From NCBI GenBank assembly GCA_024626585.1, contig JANKJI010000011.1:59801172-59811647 (forward strand): 10,476 bases of DNA, written 5' to 3'. Source of the DNA: Ginkgo biloba (Eukaryota > Streptophyta > Ginkgoopsida > Ginkgoales > Ginkgoaceae). The translations under genes were made by a program, and so were the position numbers. The notes under the pieces are model-generated. The model did not search any database and was not told the DNA's origin. It worked only from the letters and a program-made list of their open reading frames with translations. Shown piece by piece: positions 1-8,160 of this stretch (its first letter is position 1; each line of letters starts with the position of its first letter).

Positions 1-415
1 AACTATAAAAAAAAAAAAAAAAAACCCTTGATGAGGCCAATTTTCTCCCACTTAGAACAAACCTTATTTTTTAAAACATTATCTTCCCTATCAAAAGAAG
101 TCTCCTAAGACCTTAAAGAAGAATATAGTCTAATAGAACCTAATGACGACACTCGTGGAACAAATGAAGAAGAGAAAATAAGTGATGTATCTCCACCTAG
201 TGAGAGGGAAGTAAGTGTAGAGGAAAAGGATACTCTAAAACCCTCTAATATCCAATGAAGGCTTGTGTTTCACTCTTTACAAGAAAAGACCAATCCAAAA
301 AATAGGAAAATAACAGAAAATAAAAGAAAATCCAACAAGCCTAGAGCATTAAACAATTAAAAAAAACTGTTAAAGAAATTAAGACCAAAAGTAAATCCTT
401 GCAAGTTGATAAAAA
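1..415 (+). pseudogene. LINE sequence upstream of the endonuclease (linker or end of ORF1), decayed
   Basis: This stretch precedes the endonuclease. A frame starting at 121 reads through an acidic, Glu/Asp-rich part and then a Lys/Arg/Asn-rich part to about 438, with stops at roughly 256 and 358. Low-complexity charged sequence of this sort is common between the nucleic-acid-binding part and the endonuclease in plant LINEs, but there is no domain I recognise. It lies in a different frame from the endonuclease that follows, so it is either the end of a separate ORF1 or a frameshifted N-terminal part of ORF2. Positions 7-24 are an uninterrupted A-run of 18 bases that could be an old poly(A) tail of another insertion or simple A expansion. 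Confidence that this belongs to the same LINE is moderate. Confidence 0.5.
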
Positions 416-1267
416 ATGAAGATAGTCTCCTAGATTGTTAGAGGCCTTTAGGCCGATGACCATAAGGTGATAGTTATGATGTTTAAAAATAATAGACTCG
501 ACCTAGAAGCATTATTACTTCAAGAGGTTAAAATAACAAGTGCAAAGATTGACTTTGCCCTGAAATTCATATGCAAATATACCTTGATGTTAAGGTCATC
601 TCATGAATAAGTAAAGGGTATATTATCCCTCTTAATATCCCCACAATGGAAAGATAATATTGTAGCTTTTGGAGAGTCGCCATGTCATAAATGCATATAA
701 GCAATTTGTTAACAAAATAACTACATATGGGGGCTAGGAAATATATATGCTCCTTATGATTATTTGGAATGATTTTTTTTTTGGAGGTGGATTTTATCCA
801 ATTTAGAGCGGGTCTTGTGGTTGATATGTTGTGAATTTAACATGATTGAAGATAAAGAAGATAAACTAGGAGGCCTCCCTTTCATTTGGAAAGGAGAGGA
901 CAAATTAGATTGGAAAAAATTTAAAAGGTCATTTGGATTATCTAATCCTCTCTATAATAGTAAATAAAATTATAAAGATGATACTTGGTATACATGGTGC
1001 AAAAATCAAAAGGGTAAAGATATAATCTATGTGAGACTAGATAGGTTTCTTTTAAATGATAGTTTTTTTAAGCCAATTTCAAATACTCTTTTTAGAGTTA
1101 TTCCATTTACCCTATCAAATCACCATCCAATACTGATTTATTGCAACATCAAGGAAGGTATGTATAAAAAAGTTAAAATAACAACATATAAAATGAATAT
1201 ATCTCACTTAGATGATAAAATTTATCAACAAACACTCTGTGGTCTATGGAATATAGTAAAAGGTTAA
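416..1267 (+). pseudogene. LINE AP-type endonuclease domain, inactivated
   Basis: The endonuclease of a LINE nicks target DNA to prime reverse transcription. The domain begins at the ATG at 416, and its start reads MKIVS, a TAG stop at 431-433 where a Trp codon is expected, then IVRGL, the usual opening of plant LINE endonucleases. All later motifs lie in the same frame: LLLQEVKI with the catalytic Gln-Glu codons at 521-526, NIYAPYD at 740-760, EFNMIEDKEDKLGG from 833, and RLDRFLLND from about 1034. From 827 to 1264 the frame is open apart from one TAA at 965-967. Two catalytic sites are altered: the usual GDFN reads CEFN (830-841), and the terminal Ser-Asp-His reads Ser-Asn-His (1115-1123), a GAT-to-AAT change. 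The middle (about 560-735) is badly eroded. The family is certain; activity is excluded. Confidence 0.9.
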
Positions 1268-1821
1268 GATTTCATGAGCAACTAGAATAAATACTTTCAT
1301 ATAGTAAGGAACTTTGTAAGGTAGTTCAAGATCATTAAATCTAAACAGAGAAGGGTAAAGGTAAACAAAATGGAGGATTATCTAAAGAACATAGAAGTGG
1401 CTCTTCAAAAGGAGCCAAATAATAGGGATTTAGAACAACAAAACCTCAAAATAAGATAAAAAATTAGAATATATCAAAAGTACATTGCAAAAGGAATCCA
1501 AATAAGATATAAACTAACTTGGATTAGATCAGGAGATAGAGGAATGAAATACTTCTTTGATTTTTAAAGGAAAAAAAAAGAGAAAGAGAGTATAGATGCA
1601 TTGAAAATCAATGGAATGGTTAACTTCAATTGAGAAGATATCAAGAATGAATTTGTGATGCTTTATAGGAACCTATTTCATTCAAATGGGACTAATGAAT
1701 AAATTGAAAAGGTCCATCATATATGTGCTAAAATCATTGCAAAAAAATATCTAACTTGCATAGATGTAAGATGGAACAACTCCTTACAAAATAATACATT
1801 CAATCCACAATTTGAACCCTA
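1268..1821 (+). pseudogene. LINE linker between endonuclease and reverse transcriptase, decayed
   Basis: The segment continues in the endonuclease frame and has the helical, charged character of the EN-RT linker in plant L1 elements. From the ATG at 1370 a Glu/Lys/Gln-rich stretch of about 29 codons runs to a stop at 1457. The recognisable landmark is WIRSGDRGMKYFFDF at 1520-1564, matching the conserved W-x-x-x-G-D-x-N-T-K-F-F pattern found just before the RT domain; the following TAA at 1565 breaks it. A Lys/Glu-rich run and a short stretch about 'SIDALKINGMVNF' follow, then the frame deteriorates toward the RT. It carries no catalytic function of its own that I can name. Identification depends on its position between two clear domains. 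Confidence 0.75.
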
Positions 1822-2895
1822 AAGAAAGATAAATCTATTGGTCTTAATGGTGTCCTAATTGAATTTCACTAGAAAAATCTGAGTTTGATTTTGGATGATC
1901 TCTATAAGTTTTACCATGAATCAATAACATCTAGAACATTAATATCAAATGTCAATAGGGGGTTAATTAAATTGGTCCCTAAATATGAGGATAAGTTAGA
2001 AGTGAAAAATTAAAGGTTTATAACTCTTCTTAATGTATCATACAAAATTCTAGCAAATGCATTTGCAAGGAGACTAAATAATATATTAACTTGAATTATA
2101 TTGGATACTCAAACAAGGCTTATTGAGGGTAGATATATCCTTGAGAACATACTAATAAGTTAGGAAGTAATGGAATGGTCCAAGGCATCAGGGCAACAAG
2201 TAATTATGGATTTAATTTATTTTGAAAATGCCTATGACATAGTTGAATGGAAATTTATTGAATTAATTATGAAGACACTGGGTTTTGGTCCATATTTTAT
2301 TAGATTAGTTAATACTCTTTTTATAGATGCTTATGTTGTGGTCGAAGTCAACAACTCTCTATTAGAGGCATTTGATTTAGAGAGATCTATCAGACAAGGA
2401 TACCCTCTTGCACCCTCTCTTTTATAATAACAATTGACGTAATGCATTACATTTTAAGAGCCTCTAAGATTGGCCCATTGTTGAAGGGAATAGTCCTATC
2501 AAATAATTATGAGTTAGTAAATATTCATTTTGTTGATGAAACATCACTTTTCCCTCAAATCTTAGTTTAAAACTTGAACAATCTAATGAATATATTGGAT
2601 ATATATTATTCATCTTTTGGCTCCAAAATTGGTTGGAAAAAAATTACTACAATAAGCTAAGATGATTCCTTGCCTGATTAGTTCAAGTATTTTGGTTGGA
2701 ATTGGTCTAGTCCTTATGTTATTGCGAGATATTTGGGAATCCTATTTGTGTTAAATTGTCCTTTAAATGATATGTGGAATTTTTTTTATGATAATATATA
2801 AACAAAATTGAACATTTGGTATACTAACTTTCTCCCTCTTGACGAAAGAGTGCAGATCTATCAATTTTTGTTTTTCTTCTTAACATATATATTAT
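1822..2895 (+). pseudogene. LINE reverse transcriptase domain, catalytic site destroyed
   Basis: This is the RNA-dependent DNA polymerase of the LINE. Frame 1 opens with KKDKSIGLNGVLIEF at 1822, the fingers motif that usually reads K-S-P-G-x-D-G, and passes LIKLVPK, the ITLLNVSYKILA region and a long open part at 2170-2424 that includes IRQGYPLAPSL. Four in-frame stops precede 2170. Near 2416-2424 the reading moves to frame 3 and continues through HFVDETSLF (2526-2552), RYLGI and the thumb landmark DERVQIY. Motif A should carry Asp immediately before FENAYD but has Tyr (TAT at 2218-2220). Motif C, normally F-A-D-D, reads F-V-D-E (2529-2540). Either loss alone should abolish polymerisation. 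The domain identity is very clear despite the decay. Confidence 0.93.
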
Positions 2896-4252
2896 GAATC
2901 TTGTTGGTTTTTCCCAAGTGCTTACTTCCATAATCTTGAAAAATCAATTTAGGATTTCCTGTGGTCTGATGATAAAGGATAGAAAAAGAGGCATCTTGTT
3001 AAGTTAAGTGGAGTACATGCATCTTTGGAAGTAATAAAGGAGGGCTTGGCCTTAAGAACATTAAGCTACAAGCTATAGTATTATCAACTAAATGGATTAT
3101 TAAATCATTAATTGGTAATCAACGTTGTAAAATATTTATTAGGCATAATATAACCTCAGGATATCCCAAAAAGAATAAAAAATTGAAAGGTTTGAATATA
3201 ACCAATTTGATTTGTAGACATTTTAAGTCCAAGTAAATGGGTCTACAGTCTTTAAAACTTTATGGAAAGCACGGGACACAATGAAATTATAACTTGTCTT
3301 CTCTTCATATCCAGATAAATGATTTCTTAAAAGAAGTTCATGGTGGGCCATGTATGGTTAACAACAAGCATTCGCTGAGAAGAGGAGTTGTTCATCTTTT
3401 TCTTAGCATAAAAATGGTATTTATTCCTTCAAATAGTTAATTTTGAAGGATTCCTCCTCTTAGGCGTCATGGAAAGAATTCAAATATAAATTTAGTTTTT
3501 TATAGAATAAAAAAAGAACATATTCAATGCATATTGCTTCTCTAAAATCTCTATTCTTGAGTATACTTGGATTGGTTATTTCAAATTGGTACTAGCAATT
3601 TTCTTATTGAGTTGATAAAAGAATGTTAACAAAATTTATTTCTAAATCCCTATATAACTTGTTATTCCCTAATTTTCCCTTAGAAAACAAGCTAAATTTT
3701 ATCTAGAATAAGAATGATCTCATTGATTTGAGGACTAAAATATGGGGAAAAAATTGGTCAAATTTTATTGAACTAAAAAAAATAGTGCTTTAAATGGATT
3801 TTTTGTGGTATAAAATATCGGTGGGGTGAATACTAGAAAAATCTATCATATCTAATTGACCATGTTCTTTTTGTGGAGAGATGAAAACTATTAGGCATGT
3901 CTTTTATCGTTGTGCTTTTGCAGTCAAGTTCTAAAAAACAACTTTAACTGGATTTAAGGATAGATTTGGTATGGACATTGTTTGGGATGAAATATGGACT
4001 ACAAAAATTTATGGTTGTAGATCAAAAATTCTTTCAAATATCTTCTTAATTTTCTCTATAGAAGGACTTTCAATTTTTTGGAAGAGGAGGAATGGTGATG
4101 TATTTAATAATGTTAAGGGGGAACTCACTGGCTTCAACTTTGAAGTCATGTATGAATCTCTTATTATGAAGGTAACTATCCATCTATATATCGATGCACA
4201 AAAACTATGGGATCTTTTTTATAATGCTAGTGCAACCTTGATAAGATAGATA
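2896..4252 (+). pseudogene. LINE C-terminal region with intact zf-RVT zinc finger
   Basis: This is the part of LINE ORF2 beyond the polymerase. Conserved pieces appear in order: DFLWSDDKG from 2953 (frame 1), GGLGLKNIKLQA from 3039 (frame 3), then KWIIKS. About 3130-3780 is largely unreadable, with many stops. At 3863 the zf-RVT finger is clear: Cys codons at 3863 and 3872 (CSFC), His at 3896 and Cys at 3911, giving CX2C...HX4C with all ligands kept. One TAA at 3932-3934 separates it from an open stretch at 3971-4246 that includes IFWKRRNGDVFN, a usual end motif of plant LINE proteins. The zinc finger is thought to help bind template RNA; that is family knowledge. The TAG-free end at 4247-4249 is probably the natural C-terminus. 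Confidence 0.85.
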
Positions 4253-4689
4253 TAAAACAAAAGACTAAAAGGTAGAGGATTTAGGAGATAAGGAAGATAA
4301 AACCCAACTTAAAGAACACAAAAATCTAGAGAGGAAAGACTAGGTATAGATGGAAGGACTACAACTCAAGACCCTTTTTCTTTAGTTTGGAATGTGTCTC
4401 CTACAAGACAACATAAACAACTCGTGGGTCGGGGTGATGCTCTCACTACTTCTCAAGAAATCCTGCCAACCTTCAAAGTGGTTCCTAACACTAAAGGTCA
4501 TCTTAATGAGGAAGTAAAGATACAAGTATAGAGTAACACTAATGTGTATGTATCCTTATGGGTAGTTTTGACTAAAAATAAAGGTGTATGTATTTCCCAT
4601 TAAGAATTTTATGATGTATGAACATATATATATGTCTATGAGATTATCATGTAAATAACACTTTTTCTATGAATATATATTAAAAAAAA
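4250..4689 (+). other. LINE 3' untranslated region and terminal A-run
   Basis: No protein motif is visible after the last coding segment. The stretch is A-rich at first, contains a less AT-rich patch near 4410-4480, and ends in an AT-rich tract followed by eight A residues at 4682-4689. A short A-run at the end of this coding order is what a LINE 3' terminus looks like, and I take it as the element boundary. A matching target-site duplication cannot be tested because the 5' end of the LINE is outside the window. A TA-dinucleotide run near 4624-4632 is the only simple repeat. Confidence 0.65.
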
Positions 4690-4820
4690 GTTGGATGGAT
4701 GGGGTTTTTAATGTCTAATTATTTATATAATAGCATGTGTGGTATCATTATAAATAAAAGTAAGAATCCCATTTATCCATTATCCTCCCTCTCATATAAA
4801 CTTCTATGATGATAAACCTT
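4690..4820. other. Non-coding spacer after the LINE, nothing recognised
   Basis: This AT-rich stretch has no open frame with a recognisable motif, no RNA gene shape and no clear repeat on either strand. It begins directly after the LINE A-run and runs into the tandem repeats. It may be the original target DNA of the LINE insertion. Confidence 0.4.
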
Positions 4821-4920
4821 GATGTCAACTTTGATTATCTTCATGATGGTGGACTCATATTGACTTTGATTACCTTTGTGATGATGGATCTAATTCAATC
4901 CACCATCTTTATGATGGTGT
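4821..4920. repeat. Imperfect tandem repeat, unit about 34 bp, about three copies
   Basis: The string ACTTTGATTA occurs at 4828 and 4863, each time followed by a CTT-x-x-TGATG-x-TGGA core, giving a period of 35 bp. A third, more diverged copy of the core (CTTTATGATGGTG) begins at about 4907. The alignment is by eye and the copies are only partly identical. It reads as a small, old minisatellite-like block with no coding content. Confidence 0.6.
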
Positions 4921-4958
4921 AACTATATGGGTATATAGTATTCATGGTAGTGGATTGA

Positions 4959-5345
4959 CATGGGTATATCATCATAGAGGCAAACAAATTCATCAAGGAT
5001 ATGGGTCCATCATTAGGGATGATTCGACAATTGGATTCTCTTTTTTTTCATCAAATGATTAGATTATTATTTTATTATATTTTAGTATAGATATAGATAT
5101 ATATGTACCACCATAGATGTAATCAAACACATCATAGACATGGGTACACCATTAAGGTTGATCGAGTGGTTAAAATTTAGTTTTTGTATATAAAGTATAG
5201 ATATGGATATATATACATAAGTATACCATCAAAGAAGTAATAAAATCCAATATAGACATGGGTCCACCATTAAGGTCAACCAAATGGTCAAAATATATTT
5301 TTTAAAATATACTAATATAGAAGTATAGATATAGATTTTACTTCA
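4959..5345. repeat. Degenerate direct repeat, unit about 118-139 bp, about three copies
   Basis: Three copies start with ATGGGT followed by a variable base pair and then CC/AC and CAT-x-A, at about 5001, 5140 and 5258. In the last two the string CACCATTAAGGT is shared exactly, followed by a TGGT-x-AAAAT core. Each copy also holds a GTATAGATAT-x-GAT tract about 70-90 bp downstream. The second half of the first two copies also matches: an ATATATA tract, then an ACCA-rich part, then AATC or ATCC before the next unit. A shorter related piece with GACATGGGTATATCATC begins at 4958. The unit spacing (139 then 118 bp) differs because of indels. There is no coding content. It could be satellite-like DNA or an internal repeat of an unrecognised element. 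Confidence 0.65.
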
Positions 5346-5441
5346 TACTATCATTAAATGTGTAGAGAATATTTTTAGACACAAGTAATGGGTCATATTA
5401 TGATTTGTTTTTATAAATATTTTATTTCTTTTTTTCAACAT
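5346..5441. other. AT-rich spacer, nothing recognised
   Basis: The stretch is strongly AT-rich with T-runs near 5427-5435 and has no coding motif. A TGTAGAGA at 5360 resembles the first eight bases of the 3' LTR at 9971, but the similarity fades quickly and is not enough to call an LTR here. Confidence 0.35.
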
Positions 5442-5856
5442 TGGGAATTATCACTTTTTAATCCTACATCGGATTTGCACACAAAATCATCTTTCAATAG
5501 TTTTGAATGTATCAAATTTCCCATTAAGGCACTTGGACATAGTGATACATAAGATGGATACTCTCCATTTGGAATCCAATACTAGTAACTAATATTGGTT
5601 CTTTCAAGTAGTGGTGGATTCATTATAGATGTAGGTTTTTAAAGAATAATATTTTTTGTTCTAAGTCTTGATAGTGTTTATATTTAATTTCTTATGAGAG
5701 TAACTGGGCTCTATTTTTTATCAACCTTTATGGATCTAATAGAGGATGATTCATTGTTTAGATAACATTATTTTATGTAACTTTATTCTCTTTTATTTTC
5801 CACCTATTTTTGGATCTCATAAATTTAATTTGCATTGCCCACTTATGTGTGGAGCA
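5442..5856 (+). mobile_element. LTR-like sequence, boundaries uncertain
   Basis: The sequence begins near a TGGGAATTATCAC and carries CCTACATCGG at 5463-5472, very close to the TCCCACATCGG motif that recurs near the start of many plant LTRs. About 150 bp later, GTGGATTCATTATAGATGTAGG (5613-5634) resembles the GTGGA-x-GTAGG landmark that plant LTRs often have in the R/U5 part. It ends just before a primer-binding-like site at 5860. It could be the 5' LTR of the following Ty3/gypsy element, a solo LTR of another element, or a mixture of the two. It does not visibly match the 3' LTR that begins at 9971, which argues against a simple 5' LTR. The call rests on two short motifs, so confidence is low. 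Confidence 0.35.
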
Positions 5857-5859
5857 CTT

Positions 5860-5872
5860 TGGTGATTATAGC
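5860..5872 (+). other. Possible degraded primer binding site (tRNA-Met type)
   Basis: TGGTGATTATAGC resembles the common plant PBS TGGTATCAGAGC with one inserted base and two substitutions. It lies 41 bases before the likely gag ATG at 5913, which is a sensible place for a PBS. With this much divergence it could be chance. Confidence 0.3.
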
Positions 5873-5912
5873 AAGTGCTACTTCTTGTCAACGAATTCTA
5901 TTTTGGCTCATT

Positions 5913-6840
5913 ATGGAGCCTCATCATAGTCCTCTATAATTCATTGATTCTAATGGCATTCCCAATACCACTCTCATATTTTCCACCATTATTGTATAGA
6001 ACCGACCATTATTATCCTCCTTGAATTAAACTATGCAATATTTACTTCAAATACAAGATGCCTTCTATTCTACAAGTACACCAAGGTCCACAAAAATCCA
6101 TCTAAATCCTCTTTTTCACTCCCCATATGAAGATATTTATACTTGGATTGATTATTTTAATAACATTACTTGTTATCACTAATGGTATGATGATAAACAA
6201 AAGTACTAAGATTATGCTTTCCTTGCATGGTGTCACCGCTTGTTGGTATCATTAATTACCTAAATTCTCTAAGCAAAGTTAGGTGTTAGTACATTAATTA
6301 CTTATCCAAGATTTTGGTCACATAGATATTATGCAATCTACACTTAATAAATTGTGTACCATTAAATAAGGCCCATAGAACTAGTGGCCCAATTTGGTAT
6401 TTGTATCACTTAACTCTTAATTTGAGCGAGTCTTGTTATGCCAAACTAGATAAAATTATTTTTCTTATGGATTGATTTGAATCCCAATATTTTCCACTGT
6501 GTTTGAAATCAAGGACTAATTACTCTCATTGATACACCATACATTTTATAATATGTGGATATGAGTACTTCTTCCACCATGTTGATTGTGCCTCTAAGCA
6601 TTAATCATCTTTTTCCTTTACCATTATCTACTCTCACACCCATGAATATTGATCCTATGCAAACTAAAAATATTTATTTATACACTCATATGCAGCCATA
6701 TCACAAGCACTAAGGCGGACCTATTTATTTTAATTGCTAGTAATATGGTCATATTTATAAGTATTATCACCACCGACCTTATAATTTCCCCCTACTTCTT
6801 GGTAACATGCTCAATAAAATGCTTCGATTGCTGTTAATTT
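5913..6840 (+). pseudogene. Ty3/gypsy gag (capsid and nucleocapsid), decayed
   Basis: Gag builds the particle that packages element RNA. I place the start at the ATG at 5913 (MEPHHSPL), because the same frame then carries every later gag landmark. SPYEDIYTWIDYFNNI at about 6120-6167 matches the capsid motif in which D-P-x-x-W begins the retrotransposon gag domain, followed by AFLAWCH. A second landmark, WIDLNPNIFHCV near 6460, resembles the F-x-x-G-L-x-P-x-I pattern. The nucleocapsid knuckle lies at 6726-6767. Roughly ten stops interrupt the frame, several where TGG, CAA or CGA codons would be expected. From ATG to knuckle is about 270 codons, a normal size for such a gag. Identification depends on motif order and consistent frame rather than on any one strong match. 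Confidence 0.75.
6726..6767 (+). other. CCHC zinc knuckle remnant of gag nucleocapsid
   Basis: The spacing CX2CX4HX4C is preserved exactly in frame 3, but only two ligands remain: Cys at 6735-6737 and His at 6750-6752. The first and last Cys positions (6726-6728 and 6765-6767) are TAT, one G-to-A step from TGT, and two stops (TAG, TAA at 6738-6743) fall inside. The retained core is NC, two stops, then YGHIYKYY. Such knuckles bind element RNA; this one could not coordinate zinc. Confidence 0.8.
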
Positions 6841-7139
6841 TCTCCCGCCACTATTTTTCAAGATTTGATCATCTCTACTAGATTTATGTGCACTCTTCCT
6901 ATTATTATATATGATCACCATCTCAATGATTTTGTGGATACTGATAGCTTAATTATTTCAATCCATTCTTTATTCTTAGATTAAAGTTATTTTCTCACCC
7001 ACTCTCCTTGACCACATGCAGTTAATTTTAGTGACAACTCACCTTAGTCGATCACTTCACATATGGTTATAGTACCATTGTAATTATCCAATATTATCAT
7101 TCTAACAAAATTCTATATTCTTCCTAAGAAAATATTTTC

Positions 7140-7290
7140 AATTACCTTAGGTTATGAATGGTTGTGGGTAGTTGGTGCCTCTTACAATTTTTAGAAGCAA
7201 GCCCTTCAACTCCCTAATCATTCTATTACTGTGCCTTAGTCCTAATCATATGTTTATACTTCCTATTTAGTTTAAATGGTTGACCCTTTA
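7140..7290 (+). pseudogene. Ty3/gypsy aspartic protease remnant (faint)
   Basis: The protease would cut the gag-pol polyprotein. The only motif I can support is VVGASYNF at 7168-7191, which lines up with the D-S/T-G-A-S/T-H-x-F active-site region with the catalytic Asp no longer readable; the sequence just before it (GTTGTGGGTAGTTGG) looks like a disturbed version of the Val-Asp-Ser-Gly codons. A nearby ITLGYEWL (about 7130-7160) resembles the usual I-L-G-x-D-W-L end motif, but it precedes the active-site candidate, which is the wrong order, so at least one of the two is probably chance. Position between gag and RT supports the call. Confidence 0.4.
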
Positions 7291-7459
7291 TTCATTCCCT
7301 CTTCATTATCTATTCATGCATCACATCAATTCCAAGATATAATCTCCTTACTAAGAAAAAATATTTTTGTATTTGTTGTAGTGAACCCCTATAATTGCTC
7401 CTTCTATTTTCTCACATGATGCCTCTCTAATTACAATTTCAATGCATCATCATTCTCCA

Positions 7460-8160
7460 TAATGTGTTCATATTTTAAACTAATATGTTTGGTAAAATAT
7501 TATAGAAGAACCAAATTTGTCAATCACAAAGTTCATGGGCATTTGAACCACATCTCCTTAAGAAAAAATATGATAGTGTTCAATTTTGTGTTGATTTTTG
7601 ACATCTCAACAGCATCACTTTCAAGGATATATATACTTTATCTTGTATAGATGATATTTTATATCATTTGGGAGGTGCATCATTTTTTATATGTTTGTAT
7701 TTAAGTTTTGGTTATTGGCATATTCCACTCACTTCTCATGATGCATCAAGGATTTCCTTTTACAATCCAAAGGGATTATATGAATTTATAGTGATGTTCT
7801 TTGGTCTCACCACTACTTGAAACATATTTTAGAGGTTGATCAATACAATTTTGGTATACTAATTTATAGTGGTATAGTTATGTTTTACTTGGATGATGTA
7901 CTTATTCTTATTAGAATTTAGTAAGAACATTTGCAAGTAGTACATGAATTCCTCCAATGATTCCACCACTATACAGTAAAAATGAATGCAAAAAAATGTT
8001 TCTAGGGTGTCTTGAACTTCTTTACTTTGTATTTTTTCTTGAGTAAATAAGGAATTAAGGTGGATACTAACAAAATTAAGGCAATTCTAGATTTTCCTAA
8101 ATTGATGTCAATTAAAATTGTATAGTAATTCCTTGGTATGTGTGCATTTATGTCCAAATT
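7460..8160 (+). pseudogene. Ty3/gypsy reverse transcriptase, decayed
   Basis: This is the polymerase of the LTR element. Frame 3 reads KKKYDSVQFCVDF, then a TGA at 7599 and HLN, matching the K-K-K-D-G-x-x-R-x-C-V-D-F/Y-R-x-L-N block, then IDDILYHLGGASFF from about 7647, LSFGYWHIPL, DASRISF and GLYEFIVMFFGLT. Motif A Asp is replaced by Tyr (TAT at 7698-7700). After about 7860 the reading moves to frame 2, where GIVMFYLDDVLIL keeps the motif C Asp-Asp pair at 7892-7897. Further landmarks KMNAKKCF, GIKVDTNKIKAILDFPK and FLGMCAFMSKLL follow up to the RNase H. Stops and the frame change make it inactive. The domain call is secure; the motif A wording is unusual for plant Ty3 elements (see findings). 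Confidence 0.92.

Larger units (their letters stand above)
1..4689 (+). mobile_element. Decayed plant LINE (L1-type non-LTR retrotransposon), 5' end outside window
   Basis: This is a non-LTR retrotransposon remnant that once copied itself by target-primed reverse transcription. In order along the + strand I can read an AP-type endonuclease, a linker, a reverse transcriptase, a C-terminal zf-RVT zinc finger, an untranslated tail and a short A-run at 4682-4689. This order and the zinc finger are typical of plant L1-clade LINEs. The coding sequence is broken by many in-frame stops and at least three frame changes: frame 2 for the endonuclease and linker, frame 1 then frame 3 for the reverse transcriptase, and frame 2 again at the zinc finger. 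Catalytic residues in the endonuclease and reverse transcriptase are substituted, so the copy is dead. ORF1 and the true 5' end are not visible. The clade call is firm; the family within plant L1 is not determined. Confidence 0.93.

Noticed and set aside
3971-4249. Independent small host gene
   Set aside because: It is in frame with the zf-RVT finger and ends with a typical LINE C-terminal motif; it is the end of LINE ORF2.
4622-4634. AT microsatellite
   Set aside because: Only a few TA units are present in an AT-rich 3' tail, too short to report as a repeat.
4959-5345. CRISPR-like array
   Set aside because: The repeats are long, degenerate and AT-rich with no constant repeat and unique spacer pattern, and the window is eukaryotic.
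5442-5472. Cassandra-type TRIM with 5S rRNA-derived promoter
   Set aside because: The CACATCGG-like motif raised the idea, but I see no 5S rRNA box A or box C sequence nearby.
6649-6837. Open frame of 62 codons, + strand, frame 1
   Set aside because: It overlaps the gag knuckle in another frame. The knuckle spacing and the surrounding gag motifs are in frame 3, so this is a shadow.
7130-7160. ITLGYEWL as the protease I-L-G motif
   Set aside because: It precedes the better active-site candidate at 7168, the reverse of the expected order, so it is not used as firm evidence.
7462-7650. Open frame of 62 codons, + strand, frame 1
   Set aside because: It overlaps the start of the gypsy RT, whose KKK...CVDF motif lies in frame 3. 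Its own translation has no recognisable motif.
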